Assembly: GCA_026196225.1 (NCBI GenBank)
Contig: JAPHRD010000119.1
Span: forward strand, 1-64,000
From: Motiliproteus sp.
GTDB lineage: Bacteria > Pseudomonadota > Gammaproteobacteria > Pseudomonadales > Balneatricaceae
Length of the DNA: 64,000 bases
Direction of reading: 5' to 3'
Shown piece after piece: positions 54,374 to 63,373 of the stretch (within the stretch, counting starts at the first letter, position 1; each line of letters opens with the position of its first letter). The position numbers and the translations under genes were made by a program. The notes under the pieces were generated by a model. The model ran no database searches. It was not told the DNA's origin and worked only from the letters and a program-made list of their open reading frames with translations.

Positions 54374-55485
54374 GATCAGATGTATTGATTATCGGCGGCG
54401 GTATTCAGGGTTGTGCTACTGCCTACCAGCTGGCGCTTCGGGGCGTATCTGTGACGGTGCTGGAAAAAGACTGGGTCTCCCGTCATGCCTCCGGTGTTAA
54501 CGCAGGTGGTGTGCGGTTGCTGGGACGTCATCTTTCCGAAGTGGAACTCAGCAAAGCATCGATGGCATTGTGGCCGGATTTGGATGATGAGTTGGATGCC
54601 GACACGGGCTTTAGTTGTCGCTCGCTGATCAACATTGCGGCCGATGAAACTGATATGGAGATTCTCCATGGTCGTCAGCAGCAGATGCACCAGCGAGGAC
54701 TCCATCACGAAGTAATTATCGACCAGAAGGAGCTGCGTGAGCGATTACCTCATGTCGCTGATTTCTGTGTTGGCGGGGTGGTATCTGAAACCGATGGTTA
54801 TGCCATTCCCTATAAAACCACCCTGGCGTTTCGCAACGCCGCTGCCCGACAGGGTGCACGCTTTGTTGAAGGGGTTACCGCTACAGGCATTCGTAAGGTG
54901 GGTGATAGCTGGTTGGTTTCCAGCGAAGATGCTGAATTTGAAGGTGAATACCTGATCAATTGCGCCGGAGCCTGGGCAGATAAAATTGCGGTAATGATCG
55001 GCGATAACGTGCCTCTATCCTACAGCGCACCGATGCTGATGATCACCACACGGATGCCACATTTTGCGACCCCCGTGGTGGGAGCGGTTAGCCGCCCGCT
55101 ATCTTTTAAACAGTTTGAAAATGGCACGGTGCTGATTGGTGGTGGTGCCAAAGGCTTTGCCGATCGAGATGCCAACCGCACCCGTTTGGATTACGCCAAA
55201 CTGGCTGGAGGTGCCAAAAATGCTATCGACTTCTTCCCGATTATGAAAAGCGCATCGATAAACCGGATGTGGGCCGGACTGGAAGCCTACATGCCCGATA
55301 ACCTGCCGGTAATCGGTAAAGCCGTGAATGCCGACAAGGCGTTCCATGTATTTGGGTTCTCTGCCCACGGTTTCCAGATGGGACCTATTGTCGGCCAGGT
55401 GATGGCAGACCTGGTGACCGAAGGCAGTAGCTCGTTTGATCTGCAGGCGTTTCGTATCGACCGTTTCGAGCGCAAGGTGCTTTAG
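54370..55485 (+). CDS. FAD-dependent amino acid oxidase subunit (HcnC-like, DAO family)
   Basis: The 371 residues begin LIIGGGIQGCATAYQLALRG (FAD-binding) and keep the DAO-family motifs GVNAGGVRL near 45 and INCAGAWADKIA near 197. HGFQMGPIVGQ near the C-terminus closes the substrate site. This subunit oxidises the amine of the substrate to an imine and passes electrons to the other two subunits. Glycine (HCN synthesis), an opine or cis-4-hydroxy-D-proline are family substrates; the TRAP transporter and RidA favour a carboxylated amine. Confidence 0.88.
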   Translation: MRSDVLIIGGGIQGCATAYQLALRGVSVTVLEKDWVSRHASGVNAGGVRLLGRHLSEVELSKASMALWPDLDDELDADTGFSCRSLINIAADETDMEILHGRQQQMHQRGLHHEVIIDQKELRERLPHVADFCVGGVVSETDGYAIPYKTTLAFRNAAARQGARFVEGVTATGIRKVGDSWLVSSEDAEFEGEYLINCAGAWADKIAVMIGDNVPLSYSAPMLMITTRMPHFATPVVGAVSRPLSFKQFENGTVLIGGGAKGFADRDANRTRLDYAKLAGGAKNAIDFFPIMKSASINRMWAGLEAYMPDNLPVIGKAVNADKAFHVFGFSAHGFQMGPIVGQVMADLVTEGSSSFDLQAFRIDRFERKVL

Positions 55486-55536
55486 CGCTAGTTTTCTTTT
55501 CATAACCCCCCCCCTTATTTGGAGACTACCCTAACC

Positions 55537-55884
55537 ATGACCATCGAGCGTATTGGTTCCAACGACCGCATGAGCAAAATTATTAAGCACAACGATACTG
55601 TTTATCTTTGCGGTCAGACCGCCAGCGATCCTGAGTGGGATATGACGGAACAAACCCAGCGTTGTCTGGATAAAATCGATTCGTTGTTGGCTGAAGCAGG
55701 CAGTGATCGAAATCGGATCCTATCGGTCACCATTTATGTTCGCGATATGAAGGATTTTTCGGCCATGAATGCTGTTTGGGATGCTTGGGTCGCAGGAGTT
55801 GAAAAACCGGCTCGAGCTTGCGTCGAAGCGCGTATGGCTCGTCCAGATATTCTGGTGGAATTTTCCGTTGTGGCGGCTGCTTAA
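55537..55884 (+). CDS. RidA family imine/enamine deaminase
   Basis: The ATG at 55537 gives 115 residues; a TTG 18 bases upstream is possible. The protein has the RidA core [13 protein letters not shown] and the catalytic Arg in [16 protein letters not shown] (near 88-103). RidA hydrolyses reactive imines and enamines. The upstream dehydrogenase would release such an imine, so it fits as a clean-up or pathway enzyme. A strong terminator follows. Confidence 0.9.
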   Translation: MTIERIGSNDRMSKIIKHNDTVYLCGQTASDPEWDMTEQTQRCLDKIDSLLAEAGSDRNRILSVTIYVRDMKDFSAMNAVWDAWVAGVEKPARACVEARMARPDILVEFSVVAAA

Positions 55885-55951
55885 CTCGATATTTTCCTTT
55901 TTACCAAGAGTCTTATTCCGGGATTGGTCCTCCTCTGGACTATTGAGTATT

Positions 55952-55973
55952 GCCGCCTTCGGGCGGCTGTTTT
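55952..55973 (+). terminator. Intrinsic terminator after ridA-like gene
   Basis: GCCGCC and GGCGGC flank a TTCG tetraloop, followed by TGTTTT. It lies 68 bp after the ridA-like stop and closes the TRAP-dehydrogenase operon. Confidence 0.88.
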
Positions 55974-56059
55974 GTGCTGCGTGAATTGCGGATCAAGCGG
56001 GCTTGCCTAAGCTTTACTTAACAATCCAAATTTGAAATTTAGCGAGAAGGAGTTCAGTT

Positions 56060-56704
56060 ATGGGGTTGTCCAAACTAAGCATTTCAGGCTTGCTAGTGGT
56101 AATTATGTCGATGGTTGGTTGTGCTACAACCGAGATCGACCCACCAGATCTTAACTTTGACTATTACTCTCCTGGCCCCACCCGAAGCATTTTGCAGAAA
56201 GAGGTGGATGGTATGACCTGGGCGTTTTGGATCAGACGCTTGCAGGAAAAGGGTATAGATATCAATGAATCACGGAGCGAGATGACCGACAAAGAAAATT
56301 CGATTGTGGATGAGGTTCAGCGTCAGACCAACGTCTACGAGCGTTATCTGGTGGTTTTGGTCAAAGAGAAAAAAGCGCAAGAGTTGGGCACCAGGCAGAT
56401 TCTCACGGTACTGGAAAACGAGACCTATAGTGGTGAACGGCTTAATGACGAGATTATCCCTTATGCCTGGAAAAACAAGCGAGCAGACTATTTTCAGAAA
56501 CTACTGGATTGGGTGCCGCCGGAACTTCAGCAGCAAACTGCGACAGCAACTCCTACACAAACTCCTACACAAACGACAGCCGTGCCTAAAGCCGAAGCTA
56601 AGGACAGTGGCGGTTTCTTTGACAAACTAAAGAGCATGATTCCTAAATCCAGCGGTACAGCTACGGATGTAGAGGAAGACCCAGATCAAGTTGGTGGAGA
56701 GTAA
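56060..56704 (+). CDS. Lipoprotein of unknown function
   Basis: The 214 residues start with a lipoprotein signal peptide; the lipobox is MVGC (Cys near 21), so the protein is anchored to a membrane. The middle is helical and charged (QRQTNVYERYLVVLVKEKKA). The end is a Thr/Gln/Pro-rich linker with a 12-bp direct repeat (56549-56572, TPTQTPTQ) followed by GGFFDKLKSMIPK and an acidic tail. No family is recognised. AAGGAG precedes the ATG. Confidence 0.75.
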   Translation: MGLSKLSISGLLVVIMSMVGCATTEIDPPDLNFDYYSPGPTRSILQKEVDGMTWAFWIRRLQEKGIDINESRSEMTDKENSIVDEVQRQTNVYERYLVVLVKEKKAQELGTRQILTVLENETYSGERLNDEIIPYAWKNKRADYFQKLLDWVPPELQQQTATATPTQTPTQTTAVPKAEAKDSGGFFDKLKSMIPKSSGTATDVEEDPDQVGGE

Positions 56705-56752
56705 GTATCAGGGTGAAAGGTATGGGTAACCCATTTGCCGGCGATTACTGTG

Positions 56753-57217
56753 CTAGTTAATTCGAAACTGACCAGCAATAAATAGCAGGAACCAGTCTGC
56801 AGCTATCTGAATCACCAGAATGACAGGTCCTGCTACCATCGCCCAGCGAAAGCTGGGAATGGTCAGGCAAAGCAGTGCTGAGATCGCTGTGTAGCAGAGG
56901 GCGCTGCCGTAGATGGCGTAACCACCACTGATACTGACCCAGAATGTAGCCAAAGCCATCGCAACAATGCCGCTGCTGTAGGCTGCGTAGTTGAGGCTTT
57001 TGCCATAGGCTTTGAACCCCCGAGTCGCGTAGATGATTGCCGCTATTAGTAGCCAGCCGGCAGCAATTCCATAACGACTAAGGGCCCATATTTCAGGTCT
57101 TCTGGCGGCGCTGAGCCCAAGGCTTTCCATCGGAGCTAGAAAGGCGAATAGGGAAAACCCAACCATAGTAGCCACAGATAGCGTGAGTACCTGTTTGCGT
57201 GACAGCATCTCCTGCAT
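56753..57217 (-). CDS. Small integral membrane protein, unknown function
   Basis: The 154 residues have about five membrane helices (near 10-28, 48-66, 75-97, 100-118 and 128-148). AGGAA precedes the ATG; a second ATG is at residue 4. It lies 41 bp from the modC gene on the same strand and could be read through from it. I do not recognise a family. Confidence 0.65.
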   Translation of the reverse strand: MQEMLSRKQVLTLSVATMVGFSLFAFLAPMESLGLSAARRPEIWALSRYGIAAGWLLIAAIIYATRGFKAYGKSLNYAAYSSGIVAMALATFWVSISGGYAIYGSALCYTAISALLCLTIPSFRWAMVAGPVILVIQIAADWFLLFIAGQFRIN

Positions 57218-57258
57218 TTGGCTTTTCCTATGATTGCGAGGGTTGCCTCTTATGCTAT

Positions 57259-58326
57259 TCAGGATAGCAGGGCGACGGTTTTTACCTGTGCAAAAATCTG
57301 CTTGCCCGGTTTTAGATCAAGCGCAGTGACCGACTTGCGAGTCACTCGCGACAGTAACGGTACCCCGCCTGCGTTAAGGCGTACGGTCACCCGGGTTTTG
57401 TCTCCGGGAATAATCTCATCGATGGTGACCGGGAATACATTGAGGATGCTGGTGCCTTGTTGATGCTCCAGGGTTAGGCTGACATCACGAGCTGTTACCC
57501 GAATCCGTACTGACTGACCTACAGTCAATTGTTGTCGGCCAATGCTAAAGCGCCCGCCAGGGAAATCCAGATGGGTGAGTTCGAAATCATCGTCGTGGCC
57601 TGCCACGGTGGCTTCCACCAAGGCACCAGCTTTGTCATAGTGAGCCAGCGGTAGGTCGAGCCGGGTCAGGAGCTCAGTCATGGGGCCTACAGCCTGTACT
57701 TTGCCTGCATCCAGCAACACCATTTGCTGTGCCAGGCGGGCCACTTCATCTGGGGAGTGGCTGACATAGAGAATGGGGATCTCCAATTGCTGCTGCAGGG
57801 ATTCCAGGTAGGGCATGATCTCCCGCTTGCGCTGGTAATCCAGTGCCGACAAGGGTTCATCCATCAGCAGGATCTTGGGGCTGACAGCAATAGCGCGGGC
57901 GATGGATACCCGTTGTTTCTCGCCGCCGGAAAGTTGATCGGGGCGACGGTCCATCAGCTGGGAGATGCCCAGCAATTCGATGGCCTGATCCAGGGATACC
58001 TGCCGCTCATCCATTGGAATACGTTTCAATCCATATTCGACATTGCTTCGCACGCTGAGGTGATCGAAGAGACTGGCTTCCTGGAATACATAACCTAGCG
58101 GGCGTTGATGGGTGGGAAGGAAAATATCACCGTCCTGCCAGATCTCCTCACCAATTTTGAGATAACCCCTGGGGCTGTGTTCCAGACCGGCTATAGCCCG
58201 TAACAGCGTTGTTTTGCCGCAGCCAGAGGGGCCGAAGATGGCGGTAATGCCACGCTTGGGAATGGACAGGTCTACATCTAGATTGAACTGGGCTTTCTGT
58301 AACTGGAATCGAGCTTCGATGGTCAT
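57259..58326 (-). CDS. modC: Molybdate ABC transporter ATP-binding protein ModC
   Basis: The 355 residues have an ABC ATPase (Walker [10 protein letters not shown] about 32-40, signature LSGGEKQR, Walker [13 protein letters not shown]) and a C-terminal TOBE/Mop-like domain (about 290-355) that binds oxyanions. It drives molybdate import with ModB. Its ATG overlaps the modB stop by 4 bp. The fixed order modE-like, modA, modB, modC is diagnostic. Confidence 0.94.
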   Translation of the reverse strand: MTIEARFQLQKAQFNLDVDLSIPKRGITAIFGPSGCGKTTLLRAIAGLEHSPRGYLKIGEEIWQDGDIFLPTHQRPLGYVFQEASLFDHLSVRSNVEYGLKRIPMDERQVSLDQAIELLGISQLMDRRPDQLSGGEKQRVSIARAIAVSPKILLMDEPLSALDYQRKREIMPYLESLQQQLEIPILYVSHSPDEVARLAQQMVLLDAGKVQAVGPMTELLTRLDLPLAHYDKAGALVEATVAGHDDDFELTHLDFPGGRFSIGRQQLTVGQSVRIRVTARDVSLTLEHQQGTSILNVFPVTIDEIIPGDKTRVTVRLNAGGVPLLSRVTRKSVTALDLKPGKQIFAQVKTVALLS

Positions 58327-59006
58327 GGCTGGATCCCTGTGTAGCGGCGGTTCAGTCCGTAGACTGCCAGCAACATGACGAAGGAGAGCAACAATAACCC
58401 CCCGGACAACCAGTGGGCACGACCGTATTCAAGAGCTTCTACATGTTCGTAGATAGCGATGGAGAGCACCTGGGTTTCGCCGGGAATATTGCCACCGATC
58501 ATCAGCACCACACCAAATTCACCGACGGTATGGGCAAAGCCCAAGACCGTTGCTGTGAGAAAGCCGGACCGTGCCAGCGGAATCGCCACCGTCAGAAATC
58601 GATCCATGGGTGATGCACGCAGGGTGGCGGCAACTTCCATGGGGCGACGACCCACTGCGGTAAAGGCGTGTTGCAGTGGTTGCACCACAAAGGGCATGGA
58701 GTAGAACACTGAGCCGATTACCAAGCCGGTAAAGGTAAAGGCCAGAGAGTCGCCTCCCAGCCATTGGGTTAATCCGCCGATAGGGCCGTTGGGGCCCAGT
58801 GCGATCAGCAGATAGAATCCCAGTACCGTGGGGGGAAGCACCAAGGGCAGGGCGATTACCCCTTCCAGCAGAAACTTAAAACGCCAGCGACTACGGGACA
58901 ACCACCAGGCCAAGGGTGTTCCGATCAGCAGCAAAATGAACGTGCTTAACGCTGCCAGTTTCAGCGTTAGCAGTACTGCGGCTAGATCGGCATCGGTTAG
59001 GCTCAT
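58323..59006 (-). CDS. modB: Molybdate ABC transporter permease ModB
   Basis: The 227 residues have about five membrane helices and the ABC permease EAA loop around [22 protein letters not shown] (about 125-146), written in parts [13 protein letters not shown] and [26 protein letters not shown] is typical of ModB/CysT-like permeases. Both ends overlap the neighbours by 4 bp, giving tight coupling. Confidence 0.95.
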   Translation of the reverse strand: MSLTDADLAAVLLTLKLAALSTFILLLIGTPLAWWLSRSRWRFKFLLEGVIALPLVLPPTVLGFYLLIALGPNGPIGGLTQWLGGDSLAFTFTGLVIGSVFYSMPFVVQPLQHAFTAVGRRPMEVAATLRASPMDRFLTVAIPLARSGFLTATVLGFAHTVGEFGVVLMIGGNIPGETQVLSIAIYEHVEALEYGRAHWLSGGLLLLSFVMLLAVYGLNRRYTGIQP

Positions 59007-59758
59007 AGGGTACGGTACCCGTGGCTACGAATCAGTGTCTTGGCTGGCTCAGAACTGAGATAACTAAAGAATGCCTGCGCTCCAGCACCGTCTTTTAACA
59101 ATACAGCCTGCTGTTCGATCGGATCGTGCAACTCGGCTGGAACCCGCCAGTAGGAACCCTCGATGGCTTGTCCCGGATTCTGTAGTTGCGAGTAGGCCAC
59201 AAAGCCCAACTGGGTATTGCCGCTCTTTACGTACTGATAGGCCTGGGCAATATTCTCCCCCCGTACCATGGAACGCAGTAAGGGGCGCCAAAGCTGTCTC
59301 GATTGCAGAACTTGTTGAGCCGCTTTGCCGTAAGGAGCCAAGCGGGGATTGGCGATGGCTAAACGTTTGAAGGTATCGCCATCCAGCACTTTACCGACGT
59401 TGTCTACGTAGTCGGCTTTGGGGCTCCAGAGTACCAGTTGTCCGATGGCGTAAGTGATGCGGTTACCGATGGCCTGCCCTTCAGATTCCAACAGCTCGGG
59501 GCGGCGTTTATCGGCGGCCAGAAACAGGTCAAAGGGTGCACCGTTTTTGATCTGAGCGTAGTGTTTGCCGGTAGAGCCGAAGATTAACTGCACCTGGTGG
59601 CCGCTATGGGCTTCAAAATCTTTAGCCAGGGCTTTGGCGGCGTGGGTAAAGTTGCTGGCCACGGCAACGCGGATCTGTTCAGCCTGGGCTTCAATACTAC
59701 CTAGCAGCAAAAACGGTAACAGTATGCGCAATATAAAGCGCTGGCCAGGAATGCTCAT
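59003..59758 (-). CDS. modA: Periplasmic molybdate-binding protein ModA
   Basis: The 251 residues have a signal peptide ending near AQA (about 27), then [20 protein letters not shown] with the Ser/Asn of the oxyanion site, and [18 protein letters not shown]. Later [16 protein letters not shown] and GFVAYSQL are typical. It hands molybdate to ModB. The ATG follows the stop of the modE-like gene with no gap. Confidence 0.95.
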   Translation of the reverse strand: MSIPGQRFILRILLPFLLLGSIEAQAEQIRVAVASNFTHAAKALAKDFEAHSGHQVQLIFGSTGKHYAQIKNGAPFDLFLAADKRRPELLESEGQAIGNRITYAIGQLVLWSPKADYVDNVGKVLDGDTFKRLAIANPRLAPYGKAAQQVLQSRQLWRPLLRSMVRGENIAQAYQYVKSGNTQLGFVAYSQLQNPGQAIEGSYWRVPAELHDPIEQQAVLLKDGAGAQAFFSYLSSEPAKTLIRSHGYRTL

Positions 59759-60097
59759 CTACAACTCCAACTGCTGAGAGCGTTCAGAAAGGAAGGTTTT
59801 GTAATCCCGGTAGGCAGACCAGAAGCAGTCCACGGCTTTCTCGCCGCTGTCTGTCAATTTGGCGCCACCACCGCCTTTACCACCGGTAACCTTCTCCACC
59901 ACTGGTTGCAGGCTTTGCCGGTTCATGGAGTCCACCAGTTTCCAGGCATGACGGTAGGACATCTCCATGGATCGTGCTGCTGCGCTGATAGAGCCATGTT
60001 CGCGGATACGTTCCAGCAGCACCACGCGTCCGTAACCCAGAAAGGTTCCTTCAGGGCCTTCGATCCACAGGCGTCCGCGCAGTCGATAGTTGCTCAA
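59759..60097 (-). CDS. ModE-like regulator without the molybdate-binding domains
   Basis: The 112 residues cover only the N-terminal winged helix of ModE: LERIREHGSISAAARSMEMS (about 29-48) and YRHAWKLVDSMN, with a flexible GGKGGGGA wing. Full ModE carries two Mop domains behind it (about 260 residues); these are absent. It starts at TTG, with AGGATA upstream. How molybdate would be sensed is unclear, perhaps by interaction with another protein. It is the first gene of the modABC operon and a matching operator lies 20 bp upstream. Confidence 0.88.
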   Translation of the reverse strand: MSNYRLRGRLWIEGPEGTFLGYGRVVLLERIREHGSISAAARSMEMSYRHAWKLVDSMNRQSLQPVVEKVTGGKGGGGAKLTDSGEKAVDCFWSAYRDYKTFLSERSQQLEL

Positions 60098-60116
60098 AAT
60101 GGTATCCTAAACAAAG

Positions 60117-60140
60117 CGTAATGTTTGGCAGGATATAACG
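60117..60140 (-). promoter_or_regulatory. ModE operator upstream of the mod operon
   Basis: On the minus strand CGTTATAT, eight bases, ACATTACG. The E. coli modA operator has CGTTATAT, eight bases, ACATAACG. The match covers 15 of 16 half-site positions with the same spacing. It lies 20-43 bp before the TTG start of the modE-like gene, so it probably controls the whole operon including its own regulator. Confidence 0.75.
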
Positions 60141-60181
60141 AAATGGAAGAGGTGCCAATGATGTTGGTCAAATTGAATATT

Positions 60182-60643
60182 TCAGCGGATTTCGGTGATC
60201 ACCCGTGTCTTGACCGAGTTGGCAATAAAACACTCTTCATGGGCCTGATGGTGCAATTCCTGAAGCTCTTCAGGGGTAGGGCGTTTATCCCCAGAAAAAC
60301 AGGTCTTGGGACGCAAGCGCACTTTGGTCATGGCCAGCCTTCCCTGTTGGTTTTTGGCCATAGTGCCGATGGCATCGTCTTCGTAGCTATCGACGATAAA
60401 GCCCTGTTGTGCGGCCAGGTGGAGGAAAAAAAGCATATGGCAACTGGATAGGGAAACGACAAACGCCTCTTCCGGATCGACGTTTTCTGCTACCGAATAC
60501 GGCAACGGGACAATATGGGGTGAGGCGGAAGCGGGGACTGTGACACCGCCATCAAACTGCCATTGATGGCCGCGACTGTAACGGTTGTCGAGAAAAGCCT
60601 GGTCACCACGTTGCCAGGTGACGGTTGCGGTGTACTCGCTCAT
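60182..60643 (-). CDS. OsmC family protein
   Basis: The 153 residues have the OsmC/Ohr fold: the first Cys lies in LSSCHMLFFLHLAAQQG (about 86-102), and the second in AHEECFIANSV near 140. The pair is the peroxidatic and resolving Cys of thiol peroxidases in this family. It has a long VDPEEAFV segment before the first Cys typical of OsmC-like proteins. It lies between the mod and nas operons on the same strand, so it could be read through from nasA. A hairpin precedes it. Confidence 0.88.
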   Translation of the reverse strand: MSEYTATVTWQRGDQAFLDNRYSRGHQWQFDGGVTVPASASPHIVPLPYSVAENVDPEEAFVVSLSSCHMLFFLHLAAQQGFIVDSYEDDAIGTMAKNQQGRLAMTKVRLRPKTCFSGDKRPTPEELQELHHQAHEECFIANSVKTRVITEIR

Positions 60644-60649
60644 TACTAG

Positions 60650-60683
60650 CTCCGGAACATAGAAATGTATCTAAGTTCCGGAG
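60650..60683 (-). repeat. Inverted repeat between nasA and osmC-like gene
   Basis: CTCCGGAAC and GTTCCGGAG are perfect 9-bp arms around 16 bases. No T-run follows on the minus strand. The osmC-like ribosome binding site GGAG (complement of 60650-60653) lies inside one arm, so the hairpin may limit translation of that gene. Confidence 0.6.
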
Positions 60684-60688
60684 TATTG

Positions 60689-63373
60689 CTAATCTGTCAG
60701 CAGTTGTCGAATCTCGGGGATACAGCTGCCGCAGTTGGTACCTGCCTTGAGGGCACAGCCCACCGCTTCCGGCGTATCCAACCCCTGCTCTTCGATAGCG
60801 TTTAGAATGGTGTTGCGACCAACGCCAAAGCAGGCGCAGACCACGGGGCCGGTATCGGCGGCTCCGGCTGGCGGCTTGCCGCTCAGCAGCTGGCGGCGCT
60901 CTACTTCTTCGAGCTGTTCCTTGGCGAACAGGCTAGCCAGCCAGTCCCGTTCCGGTAGCTTGGTAGTGGGTGCGATGATCAGAACCGATTGCAGTCGGCC
61001 GTCAGCAACGCGGGCGGCGCGATAGATCTGCTGGGTGCTGTCCCGATACTCCAGCAGTTCGCCTGCTTCTCCCAGCAGTGATTGCAGTTTATCCCAATCA
61101 GCTTCCTGGCTGCTGTCCGCCAGTTCGTAGCGGTGATGCTCTTGGCCGGTTGCCCTTACCCGATATTCGATAGTTTCCAGTGCGCTTTTATCGATGCGCT
61201 GGCGATTAAGCAGAAAACCGTACCACTTGCCCTGATAGGGGGTGATGGCTACTGGCGTGTGCTTACTTTCCGGTTGTCCGGAGATGGGATCTACCACCGG
61301 ATTGACCAGCGGCCCCATCCGTCCCTGGCTGGCGAACTGGGCGGTCCAGTGCATGGGAACGAACAGTTGGCCAAGGCCGATACTGTCGGTGATTTTCACT
61401 CTGGCCAGCATTGAGCCCCACTTACTCTTCAGTTGAGCGATAGAGCCCTCTTTGAGTAGGTACCTGTCCGCTTCCTGGGGATGGATCTCGACAAAGGGTT
61501 CAGGCAGGTGGGCGGAAAGCCGTGGCGACAGTCCGGTGCGGGTCATGGTGTGCCATTGGTCACGGATTCGGCCGGTATTGAGTACCAGTGGATAGTCGGT
61601 GCTGGCGCTGTTTTCTGGCAGTCGTGGAGTGACTGCAATAAAGTTGGCCTTGCGGTCAGGGGTAAAGAAAACGCCGTCGCCAAACAGGCGCTCGGTCCCC
61701 GTTGTTGCTTCCAGCACCGGCCATTGAATCGGTTGCAGTTGTTCGTACTGCTCCCGGCTGAGTCCGGTCAGGCCGCTGAGGTTAAAGTCCCGCAGTACGG
61801 CCTGTTCGGAATTCTCAAAAGCGGACAGGCGGGCGTGTTCGTCGAACACTTCACCTACATGTTGGTAGTTAAAGGCATCTTTAAAGCCTAGATGCTGGGC
61901 CACTCGGCTGAGAATCCACCAGTCGGCATGGGCTTCACCAGAGCGAGGGTAGACCGCCCTTTGTCGTGAGATTCTGCGTTCGGAATTGGTAAGGGTGCCG
62001 TCCTTCTCCCCCCAGCCCAGGGCCGGGAAACGGATATGGGCGAAAGGGGTGGTGTCGGTTTCGTCCATACAGTCGGACTGAATCACCAGTTCGCAGCTTT
62101 CCAACGCATCACGTACTGAATCCGCATCGGGCAAGCTATCCACCGGATTGGTGGCGATAATCCACACCGCTTTTACTTTGCCTTCGTCTACAGCCTGAAA
62201 CAGCTCCACTGCCTTCAGGCCCGCTTCGGGGGCCAGATTGTCGGTCTGCCAGAAGCGACCGACCAGATCACGATGCTGCTCGTTGTCCAGTTCCATATGG
62301 CCGGCCAATTGATTGGCGAGGCCGCCTACCTCGCGACCGCCCATGGCGTTGGGCTGGCCGGTAAAGGAGAGGGGGCTCATGCCGGGTTTGCCGATACGGC
62401 CGGTGGCCAGATGGCAGTTGATCAGGGCGTTGACCTTATCGGAGCCGCTGGAGGATTGGTTGATCCCCTGGCTGAAGGTGGTGACAGTTTTCTCGGTCTC
62501 CAGGAACCAGCGGTAGAAGGTATCCACCGTATCCACGGTCAGTCCACAGTGTTCGGCAACCAAAGCCACGCTACCACAGGAGGCTTTGGCCTCTGCCAGT
62601 GCCTGGTCGAAACCGTTGCAGTAGCTGTCGACAAAGGAGGTGTTAACAGCGCCATGTTCTGCCAGATAGGCCAGCAAACCGTTAAACAGGTAGGCATCGC
62701 TACCCGGTTTCAGTGGCAGGTGCAGATCGGCGATATCGCAGGTGGCGGTGCGTCGGGGGTCGATCACCACGGTCTTACGGCCGGGATGGGCCTCTTTGGC
62801 CGCCTTGATGCGCTGGAACAGGATGGGATGGCACCAGGCTGTATTGGAACCGGTCAGTATCACCAGCTCGGCGTGATCCAGATCTTCGTAGCAGCCGGGA
62901 ACGGTATCGCTGCCGAAGGCGCGTTTGTGGCCTGCTACGGTGGAGGACATGCATAGGCGAGAGTTGGTATCGATATTGGCGCTGCCGATAAAGCCCTTCA
63001 TCAGCTTATTGGCGACGTAATAGTCCTCGGTGAGCAGCTGGCCGGAGCAGTAGATGGCAAAAGCATCGGGGCCGTGCTCGTCGATAATCTTGCGGATCCG
63101 CGTGGCAGTACTCTCAAGGGCGCTGTCCCAACTGACCCGCGCACCATCCACCTCGGGGTAGAGCAGGCGGGCGTCGCTGTCCATGGTTTCGTTGAGGTTG
63201 GAGCCCTTGGAGCAGAGGCGGCCGAAGTTGGTGGGGTGCTGCTCATGGCCCTGCACTTCGAGAAGATCTTCGCTGACTTCCGCCTTGATACCGCAGCCGG
63301 TACCGCAGTAGGCGCAGATGGTATCCACGGTGCGGGTGGGGATCTTGCGGCTTTGCTGAATCATCACGCTCAT
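60689..63373 (-). CDS. nasA: Assimilatory nitrate reductase catalytic subunit NasA
   Basis: NasA reduces nitrate to nitrite in the cytoplasm. The 894 residues start with a [4Fe-4S] site (CAYCGTGCGIKAEV, about 20-33; RLCSKG near 53). They continue with the bis-MGD domains (NSRLCMSSTVAGHKRAFG near 137, where Cys is a molybdenum ligand; TGSNTAWCHPI). The C-terminus has a BFD-like [2Fe-2S] domain (VVCACFGVG, then GTNCGSCIPE) typical of the NasA type. The ATG overlaps the stop of the flavoprotein gene (ATGA). The Mo cofactor ties it to modABC. Confidence 0.95.
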   Translation of the reverse strand: MSVMIQQSRKIPTRTVDTICAYCGTGCGIKAEVSEDLLEVQGHEQHPTNFGRLCSKGSNLNETMDSDARLLYPEVDGARVSWDSALESTATRIRKIIDEHGPDAFAIYCSGQLLTEDYYVANKLMKGFIGSANIDTNSRLCMSSTVAGHKRAFGSDTVPGCYEDLDHAELVILTGSNTAWCHPILFQRIKAAKEAHPGRKTVVIDPRRTATCDIADLHLPLKPGSDAYLFNGLLAYLAEHGAVNTSFVDSYCNGFDQALAEAKASCGSVALVAEHCGLTVDTVDTFYRWFLETEKTVTTFSQGINQSSSGSDKVNALINCHLATGRIGKPGMSPLSFTGQPNAMGGREVGGLANQLAGHMELDNEQHRDLVGRFWQTDNLAPEAGLKAVELFQAVDEGKVKAVWIIATNPVDSLPDADSVRDALESCELVIQSDCMDETDTTPFAHIRFPALGWGEKDGTLTNSERRISRQRAVYPRSGEAHADWWILSRVAQHLGFKDAFNYQHVGEVFDEHARLSAFENSEQAVLRDFNLSGLTGLSREQYEQLQPIQWPVLEATTGTERLFGDGVFFTPDRKANFIAVTPRLPENSASTDYPLVLNTGRIRDQWHTMTRTGLSPRLSAHLPEPFVEIHPQEADRYLLKEGSIAQLKSKWGSMLARVKITDSIGLGQLFVPMHWTAQFASQGRMGPLVNPVVDPISGQPESKHTPVAITPYQGKWYGFLLNRQRIDKSALETIEYRVRATGQEHHRYELADSSQEADWDKLQSLLGEAGELLEYRDSTQQIYRAARVADGRLQSVLIIAPTTKLPERDWLASLFAKEQLEEVERRQLLSGKPPAGAADTGPVVCACFGVGRNTILNAIEEQGLDTPEAVGCALKAGTNCGSCIPEIRQLLTD

